Origin: Ascidia mentula
Taxonomy: Eukaryota; Chordata; Ascidiacea; Phlebobranchia; Ascidiidae
Reading direction: 5' to 3'
NCBI GenBank assembly: GCA_947561715.1
Contig: OX387202.1
Coordinates: 11,731,001-11,795,000 of the forward strand
Length of the DNA stretch: 64,000 nucleotides
Below, one piece after another: positions 56,130 through 64,000 of this stretch (position 1 is the stretch's first letter; each line of letters starts with the position of its first letter). The notes beneath the pieces are model-generated. The model was not told the DNA's origin and did no database searches. It saw only the letters and a program-made list of their open reading frames with translations. Position numbers and translations under genes: made by a program.

Positions 56130-57069
56130 GACTGAATAAACGCACAATTCTCCTGCTTGGAAAGATCACGAGCACATTTTTTGTCATGTGTATTTATTTA
56201 ATACGCTATATGCAATAGAAACGTGCTGGTAAATTGGAATCACGCAAAGACACTTGATTATTATTGATTAAAGCAAAAAATACAGTAGTTACACGAAAAT
56301 GGGCTGTTGCGTCATTGCTTAGATACGACAGCCTTTCGTAAAGGCACATAATAGTGACGTAGGAAAATAGGCAACCGGTTACACTTCGGGTACAAGTTGT
56401 AATGGAATAAAGGCCTGTATGACGACACAAGGCATTAAGGACGGAACAATTACATAAATCTGACGTCACCACGTACCAACAGCGCGTTCAAGAGTAAAGT
56501 GATCTAAATACTGCGAAAAGGCGGTTATTTACACCTAGAAGTTGGTTTATTCGGCTAGCTCACAAACTGCATTTCGAACTTCAGGCTTATTGCATTGTGA
56601 CGTATTCGGGGCGCTCTGTGACGTAACAAAGTGGGGAGCAAACGATGTGTTGACATTGGGGGAATGATTGAAAATTGTGGCGGTATATTTGAAGACAAAA
56701 ACTCGTGACGTATGTGTTGATGACGCCATAAATGACAAGAAAGAAGTATTTAGAATGGAGTGGAAAATCGCGCTTCGTACAGTGATTAGTGTTTCTCTGA
56801 CAAGAAGCAATACTGGACGGGATCAGCTATGTATGACGAAACCAGGGACGTTTGTGACGTAACAACTGCGCTCTTGATGTCATGATGTGCGTGCGCGATG
56901 ATCAAACACTTCGATAGGAATGGAACTTGACGACAACCGAGGATGAAGAAATCGATAGCGGAACATTCTAAAAAAATACATTTTCAACTTACAAATTAAA
57001 CAGCCTTTCGCAAATGTCACTTTCAAATAACTATTTGTACCTATTCAAAAAATTATTTTGTGTTGTACC
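56130..57069. other. 3' flank of the ZFHX-like gene
   Basis: No supported coding region. A minus-strand AATAAA at 56546-56551 could end the ZFHX-like transcript. Short minus-strand frames (56206-56472, 56547-56810) lack domains and probably lie in 3' UTR or intergenic DNA. Confidence 0.4.
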
Positions 57070-60000
57070 TTATTTGTCGGCAAGTTCCGCACCAGATCTT
57101 TGAGACATTTGGAACATCTGCAGATAAAAAGAGCACTTAGTATTGCAACTTGTGACGATGTGCCGATGCTACCAGTCACTGATCAATTCAACACTTGTTC
57201 AAGTTCATATATAGTTACCTGAAAAACAGACTGCTGTAAGGCGTTCTGAATCTGCTGAAGATTCTTTTGTCTCTCTTCATCTGAACGCTCTCCAGTGCCC
57301 TCCTGTGGACAAATGGATAAACGCCATAAAATAAAGTTTTTAGATACCAAAAAAGACAGCAATATGGACCCTGTCATTACCTGTTGCTGATTGGCAAGGA
57401 ACTGTTGCATCGCCTGTTGATATTGTTCAAATAATTCACTGCGGTTGACCGGAACAGTAGAGTTCGTCGTCGCAGTGTTTTCAACTGAAAAGCAAAAAAA
57501 GGTAAAGCTAAAGAAACAAACTGATTGAAAAACACGGCTTTAAGACTTGTCCGATGCGAACCACGGCATACAAAACTTTTTAAAAAAATACAAAGGTGTT
57601 TGTAGAAATACGCAAAGAAACAACCTTACCTCGCGACAAACGACTGTCTTCGATAGACTGCTCGCTAGGTGCGCTATTGAGTCTTCCTTCTTCCTTGCCG
57701 TTCTGGTAACTCCCGCGTTCCCCAACGCGACTCACTGTCAATGTCACATGACCGCTCAGCTGGGGGTCAGTCGTGAATGACGTAGTTGGGGAGGAAGCCC
57801 TTACTTGTGTGGGAGGGGAGTAGGCGGGCTCAGAGAGGATGGCAGCATCCGAGCTATCGTATGACGAAGCCGGACTGCTTTGAGAAATTCCGCAACCTGA
57901 GGACACAAGTGAGTGTTATGAGTGTTTATGACTATAAGTGTTTTTTGTCGTAAAGGATTCGACTTGACAAAACTATCTACACTAAGTTACAATGTAATTA
58001 CATGGCTACGTAGGAATACATAAAGTTATAGTCCGTTGCATACTAGTAATTTTGGTAGTAAATATTCTGCCAAAAAAATTTCTGCGGGCGAATTAAACGA
58101 CCATCTTAATAGTCTGTTCTTCTGACACATTAAAACCAGAAGAACAGACTATTAAAATATAATATGCCTGGCAGCAACAGAAAAATTATATTTGTAAAAG
58201 ACCAATATTATCAAAAAAAGATCGTACCACCAATAGTATCACAGTGATTCACATTGCCATTCTTGTCAGGGTTACAAATACCACAAGAGGCAGGTAAAAA
58301 ATGGGTATAGCAACATAGTGCAAATGCCAGTAGTACTTACCAGAGGCGGCCTCGTACTCCAAATGCCTCACGAGCTGCTGTAGGTGAGGTCGGGAGAAGA
58401 TATGTTCCCTGGCGTGCTGTGGTGAGGCGAAGTGGACGGCAGGAAAGCAAACTTCGCATTCCTTAACCAGGAATCTAAGCAAAACAAGACCATATGATAC
58501 ACAGTCATTGAGAGCTGCAGACAAAGGGTACACACCGACCTGGAAGGTCTCATCTATCAATGAATATTGAGGCCTTTTTTAAACAAATACACAATCAAAT
58601 TAACGCTAAGAATAGTTTAACGTAAGGTTTCACAAACACGATGCATCAACATATACAGCAATACCAGCTTGCATGAGGTAAGTCATTATAACATGGACGT
58701 GCTTAATATGTCACACAGCAGCATCTGAGCTTTGGCTACTTTATTTAGTATATGACGCTCCTATTTTGTTGTACCGAAAGGTATATTTTCGCATAAGATG
58801 GTAAGGTTTTAACTAGTGCATAAACCTGAAACATAAAAACTATAACTTACTCATCGATCGAGCTTGTCGGCTGTATTGATTTGTGCTTCTTCTCCTTTGC
58901 CCTTGAATTCTGGAACCACACCTGCGTAAAATAAAGAAAATATGGTTAAAAATAACATGTCCATAGATTCATAGATTTATATAAAGTAGAACTGTTTTCA
59001 GTTTTTGATTCCTTGGAGATATCGAATCCCCCGAAAAATTTCCAAGTTTTGTTGATATGCGTAGGCTACACCCCAAGAACAAGCAGGACTACAGGCAGGG
59101 TTTTTACTAATGTAGTATCTTTTAAAACGGCGCAAGATCGCTATCGCCGATGCAGTGATGATTATAGGCCTTTTGATCAACCAACCTTCACCGTACAAAA
59201 CAACTACCTAGGAATAGAAATCGTACCTGCACAACCCGTTTCGCCAACCCGACCTCAGATCCAATGAGTTCACATTCGGGGAGAGATGGAGTTTTGCAGG
59301 CTTTGAAGCAGTTCTTGAGCGCCCTCACTTGGCTGGAGCTCATCTGGGTCCGAAAGCGCTTTGGCGGCGGAAGAATCCCGGAATCTGCAAAACGAAAAGT
59401 TTAAAGCCCATTGACGCAAAATTGATCAAATTGCTGTTTTTTTCCTACACAGCTTCATTTTGTACAAAGATTTTTCACACTTACCAGCATGGGTGGGTGA
59501 AGTAGACGGTACGCCACCAGTTGTCTTCAACACCGACGCAAACGTCACTTCCGGAACTGTGCCACGACTGAACGGCATTGCAGTTGACGCCGTTGCATGC
59601 TCGTATTGTGGCGTCACCACTGCAGGCCTTTCGACCACAACCTCTCGTTTCGGCGAAGTGGGTTCCCCACTTAGGGGTTTCCCCGACGCTGTAGTGCGAC
59701 CCGAAAGCGTTGTAGCGCCGCTAGTGGGCTGGTAATTGAATAATGCTGGGGTGGGGAACTCTTTTGAGCCGCTGGAATACAGGGCGGCCAATTTCTTTTG
59801 GAGGTCGACTCCTTGCTGACCGATGACGTCGTAAAACGCATGGCTGTGATTGGTTGAGGTCGCGGTGACGTTGTTATTGGGATCCTTTGGTGAAGCTGTT
59901 CAAAAAACTGCTTGTTTTTCGTGTATTTACCTCTTGATGTTACTCTTGCCCAAATTATCGAACACCACTAAATGTTTAGCAGACATCAAAATCGGTTACA

Positions 60001-63000
60001 ATATTTTTGAGCATTTTTTGTTGAATTAACAAAATTACCGTTGGAGCTGTTGCCAAAGTTGTTGTTTTCCTTTATAATTTCCATCCTACTACCTTCGGGT
60101 GACGTTTCGCGTTTCAGTTGTGTGTAACCCTCTTTCTTAAGCACTTCGCTGTTCGAGCCAGTATTCAGTGTTTCGAGTTTAAACTGCAAGCAACGTACAG
60201 AAAATAAATGATTTGGTGACATACTAAACTAAAGGATTTGCAAGGCAAGCTACTACTTTTGACCAGAACCATTAGACAGCTGCATTGATAAGACCTTTTA
60301 GTCGAAAATTTACACATAAAGTTATGACACATTTTCACACCAATGTCCATCATACCTTTTTCTCAGGTGGCGAGCCCGCACTCTGTTCATCCTGCCCGTG
60401 TTTCATTTGTAAGTGCGCGTCTAACTCCACTTTCGAACGGAAAACCATCCGACAAAGCTGGCAGAATTTGTACTGGGTCATTTGGCCCGTGACACAGCGT
60501 GCCACCGACGACCGAAACTGGCCCTTGCGCTCGCGGGCCCTCGTATTCTGGAACCAAACCTGTGCGCCAAGCAAAAAATGACGTATTACGTGAGGTTCTA
60601 ACACAAACACGTGATATAGCAGTAAAAAACGAAAAATTCGGACTATCTCAAAAGTAATGACCATTATTGGGATACACTGGTAATTTACCCGTTTTATGGG
60701 GTAATTATTACCTGCACGACGCGTTTTTTGAGTCCGACAACTTCGCTTATTTGTTCGATCACCTTTCTGCTTGGACTGGAATCAATCAAGTATTGTTTGT
60801 ACAAGAACTCGAGTTGCTCCGGGGTAATGGTCGTTCGAAGTCGTTTGGGGTCTTTTTGCGACCCTGAGCTCTCCTTTTCGTTGTTGTCGAACGGCCCTGG
60901 ATCAAAAACAAACACCATTACTATGCAGGCATCAACTATATCATTTGAAGGAATTGTCGGTGAGTATTAGAAATATTTAAGATGGTAGGCTCATATGTTG
61001 TATAAACTAACCGTCCTCTATAGACACATGTTTAAGGATTTAAAGTTGCAACCCACCTTTTGCTTTAAAGGATCCCATCTGGGTGCTCTGGTAAGGACTC
61101 GTCGACGAAGAAGATGAGTAGGTCGGAGAAATGCTCATTTTTCTCTTATTTGAAGCTGAGTTTTTGTCCTCCTTCGAACTGCTCTGCGCTCCCAACATTT
61201 TTCCAAATGTCGGTTCCGCAAATGAGGATTTCCCGTCAGTGTTTCCCATCACATTTTCTTCGGCGGGCGCTGTGTTTCCGCCCATCATGCCCTGCATGTA
61301 CATCACACCGTACGGCGAAAACATGGACGCCACGGCGCTCACATGCTGCTGGTGATGTTGTTTCCACGTCTCGACTGAACTAAAAGTTGCCTCGCAGTAC
61401 TGACAGGGCAAGGTCATCGCTTCCGGGTTCGGTTTCCCACGCTTTTCGGCGTTCTCCTCGGGTGATTCCAAGCGCCGTGAAATGGTCTTGCTCACTTCTG
61501 TGAGTGCGCGCCTGGCCAGGTCCTCCACACCAGTCGGAGCATCTAGTTGTGACGTCACACGCGATTTGGCGCCACCATCTGCTGGGACGGGTGACCCATT
61601 TGTCGCTTGCTGGGTCTCCCCATCATGGGATACGTTGCCCTGCATCTGCTGTTGCTGTTCCAGGCTCTTTCGGGCCTTCTGGCGCGCATTTTGGAACCAC
61701 ACGACAATAACACGGGTGCTCAAGCCCAAGGCATTCGACATACGGTCTAGATCGTCATCTTTGGGATAAGCGTTGCGGTCAAAGAATTCCTGTAGAATCT
61801 GTAGCTGATAGTCAGTAAAGCGAGTTCGTGGCGTGCGACGACAAGATCCCGATTGTGACGTCATAGAAGAGTTAGAAGCATCCGAGACGTGACTGTCGTA
61901 ATAGTAGGAATCGTTCTTGGTGTCTGCGGCAAAATTAGCAAAGCTGTACGCCGGTGGCTGGGACTGCATTTTGTTCTCCTGTCCCTGAATGATGCCCTGC
62001 TCTTCCTTTTTCACCTCCACGCGCTGTTGCGATTGCGACATATCTGTAACGAGTGAAAGAGAATCTGGGAAGTCTCCACCTCCTGCAGTTGCCTTGGAGG
62101 AGGAGTGTGCCAATCTTCTTAGTATTTCCGCGCTAGTCGCTATTCTGGATGCGTCGTTATTGAGAATATTACGTTTTTCGTTGTTGTTCGCATCCAATGT
62201 GGAAGGACGCTGAAACGAGACGTCCATCTTGGAGGAGTCCGCCATGTCTTGCATTTTGGTCTCTGTTTTTTCCCTGTAAGCAGGTTCTTCCTTGCTTGTT
62301 GATTTTTTGAAAGCGTCCTCGAGGCTCGTAATCGGAGGTATGTTGAAATTGTACGGAGAGTCCTTGGATCTTTGCCTCTCCTTGAAAAGAGTATTTCGGA
62401 ACCAGTGCTTGATTACTTTGGGAGGGAGACACGTTTGGGTTGCCATCTGTTCGATTTGTTCCTCGCTCGGCGAATTGTTGATGTCGAAATTAGCCCGGAG
62501 GACCTTCAGCTGGTCGTCGGTGATGCGAGTACGTGGTCGTTTTACCGGCATCTCCATCTGCTGAGGTTGTGATGATGAGGAAGAACTTCTGTTCGTATCC
62601 TTCTTGGCAAAGCCATCAAAGTTAGACGTTTGGTTGAGGGTTTGATTAGGAAGAGCGGAAAGAGCCGGGGCATAGTTAAGAGCTCCAGGAGCTGTTCTTG
62701 CTGCATCTTGTGGTCTGAGCAGACTCCCCATCGCTCCTCTTCCGAGGTTTATCTGTTGGATTTGCTGCGCCGCGGCTGCATTAGCAAGAAGCTGAAAGGG
62801 AGTGAGTCCCAGCGATTGGGCCTGCATCTGCAGAAGTGCGGAGTATAAATTCATTGAAAGCATGTTGCCTGGCATCGCATCGCTGGCGTATAGCGGATTC
62901 ACAGCCCCAGTAGGAGGATCCATGTAACCTCCAGACTGAGCTCCGTCCCACTGTCCACCCTGTGCATTCATAATCGCTTTCAAAACAAGTTGCTGTTGAA

Positions 63001-64000
63001 TATCTTTAGCTTGTTCCTCGCTCACGCCATTTATCCCGAGCGGCAGAGTGGGCTGTGCAGTGACGGTGTCGCTTGCGTCGCCAGAGTTCTCCTGGTCCGG
63101 AGTAGTGTGATCTCTTATTTTATCTCGGAACTTGTCGGAGTAAGCGGAGGCAGTTTTCTGTATGTTTTTCGTAGGAACACACACGCCATGTGCGACCTCT
63201 TCGTGGGCTTTCAGGATCCAGAGACCCGTAAAATCTTTGCCGCAGTACTGACAGGAAAGAATCGCCTCCTCATCTTTACTCTTCCCCGCATTTTCGTTTG
63301 CTTCCTCTTCCACTTGTTGTGTCGCAATTTCCATGCTGTCTTCTTGCTTCTGGGAACTAAAACTCTCGCGCTGTGGATCTTCAGATACTTCTGTAGGATC
63401 AGAAACCTGACTATCGCATTCCGGAGCTTTTTTCACCTCGAGTTCTGCTCTGAAAGTTTTCGCTTTGTTGCGATTTTCAGGGCTCCTATTCTCGACGTAG
63501 TGTTGAGCTTGTTCAAGGCCGTAGTTGGTCAGCAAATCAACGCATGCTCGGCTTCTGGAACTTTCCACGACCGGGCAAGAGCGAATGCGACTGCGTTTTG
63601 GTTTTGCCTCTTTTTCTTTCCCCGACAGCTCCACGGCGCCATCTGGCGCCTTAGAATCTTGGAATATGGCTGCCAAGTTGGGACAGGATCGAGACAAGCT
63701 TTCCGATGGTGTGGATGGACTGAGTGGGCGATTTACGGTTTGATTTTCTCGATTTGTTTCGTGAGATGTTGGGTTTACGGTGAAGTCCATTTGTTTTTCG
63801 AACTGTGGCTCGACTTTAAGTTTGCAAGTAGATTCTGCAATGAAAAAAATGACGTGCCAACCAGTATTGTTTACACATACTTCCGCTAATGTTGAACTGT
63901 TTAAACAGACTCACATAAGTGCTACACTGTTTAATTTACAACATTAGCCATTATATTTCGCAAACCTTGTTCTTGAGTTGAAACCGTCGCATCGCTCTCA
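57070..64000 (-). CDS. Zfhx3/4-like: ZFHX3/4-type zinc-finger homeobox transcription factor (3' part; 5' end beyond window)
   Basis: Nuclear DNA-binding regulator. Exons: 64000-63966 (partial), 63834-61057, 60896-60712, 60559-60356, 60183-60039, 59895-59485, 59384-59227, 58921-58851, 58474-58341, 57896-57630, 57484-57381, 57302-57219, 57117-57070; all phases agree, giving about 1,540 residues. In order: C2H2 finger ([10 protein letters not shown], about 63.2 kb), homeodomain 1 ([15 protein letters not shown] ... [13 protein letters not shown]), homeodomain 2 ([17 protein letters not shown] ... [15 protein letters not shown]), finger ([10 protein letters not shown]), homeodomain 3 ([16 protein letters not shown] ... 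[18 protein letters not shown]), finger ([11 protein letters not shown]), homeodomain 4 ([15 protein letters not shown] ... [17 protein letters not shown]), a last finger (CEVCFPAVH ... HIFSRPH) and a Gln-rich C-terminus. Four homeodomains in this order identify ZFHX3/ZFHX4 (ATBF1) relatives, which act in neuronal and muscle differentiation. Homeodomains 3 and 4 are both split before VWFQN. The N-terminal fingers lie outside the window. Confidence 0.93.
58105..58156. repeat. Perfect hairpin in a ZFHX-like intron
   Basis: ttaatagtctgttcttctg and its exact reverse complement are separated by 12 bases. Strong stem of about 19 bp; no known function. Confidence 0.7.
60277..60312 (+). ncRNA. Truncated hammerhead remnant in a ZFHX-like intron
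   Basis: CAGCTGCATTGATAAGACC then TTTTAGTCGAAAATTT: the core reads TTGATAA and everything after GAAA is lost. Antisense to the gene. Confidence 0.5.

Noticed and set aside
62990..63889. 299-codon plus-strand open frame
   Set aside because: Antisense shadow of the large ZFHX-like exon; the minus frame carries the conserved fingers and homeodomains.

Overview
The window looks like nuclear DNA of an invertebrate chordate, most likely a solitary ascidian of the Ciona type. It is AT-rich, with compact multi-exon genes, short introns and many small repeats. The gene set (an integrin alpha chain, CYP4-family P450s, SLC22-type carriers, a ZFHX3/4-type factor with four homeodomains) is metazoan. The species assignment is inference. 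Gene models were built by hand from reading frames, GT/AG (once GC/AG) splice sites and agreement of intron phase between neighbouring exons.

Layout. 1-1954 (-): 5' end of an integrin alpha gene. 2.8-5.1 kb (-): a small single-pass Cys-rich membrane protein (Shisa/CYYR1-like), with a damaged extra copy of its last exon and a BEL/Pao fragment downstream. 5.5-10.1 kb: repeat-rich, with a 102-bp hammerhead-bearing insertion, a Penelope-like endonuclease fragment and a large inverted repeat. 10.4-16.7 kb (+): two CYP4-family P450 genes, the first frameshifted. 17.2-18.8 kb (-): a second Shisa/CYYR1-like gene and, to 20.2 kb, a decayed copy of its ectodomain exon. 21.4-22.6 kb (+): a C-type-lectin-like type I receptor with an ITIM-like tyrosine motif. 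22.9-26.2 kb (-), 27.9-32.7 kb (+) and 44.5-49.4 kb (+): three complete 12-exon SLC22-type transporters with identical intron phases, plus a broken fragment of a fourth at 33.2-33.7 kb. 34.4-40.8 kb: a 62-bp satellite of roughly 100 units whose last units are inverted. 41.1-42.7 kb: remnants of a DNA transposon encoding a transposase-like protein and a Ulp1-like protease. 51.6-52.6 kb (+): a two-exon gene I do not recognise. 53.1-55.2 kb (-): a membrane-anchored coiled-coil protein. 57.1-64.0 kb (-): the ZFHX3/4-like gene, cut at its 5' end by the window edge.

The most interesting unlabelled signal is a dispersed family of type I hammerhead ribozyme motifs. At least ten complete, degenerate or truncated copies occur, several in introns of the SLC22-type genes. 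Two (29431-29490 and 47435-47489) keep all invariant core positions and a paired stem I. One copy lies in a 102-bp insertion with a 10-bp target duplication, and the paralogous segment 9 kb away has the empty site. This fits small non-autonomous hammerhead retroelements (retrozyme- or Penelope-related).

The window also shows repeated local duplication. Both P450s, the Shisa-like genes, the SLC22 genes and a shared promoter/first-exon segment exist as intact and decayed copies. The genes do not form one pathway. The P450s (xenobiotic or fatty-acid oxidation) and SLC22 carriers (organic ion uptake) are a plausible detoxification neighbourhood, but that is inference only.
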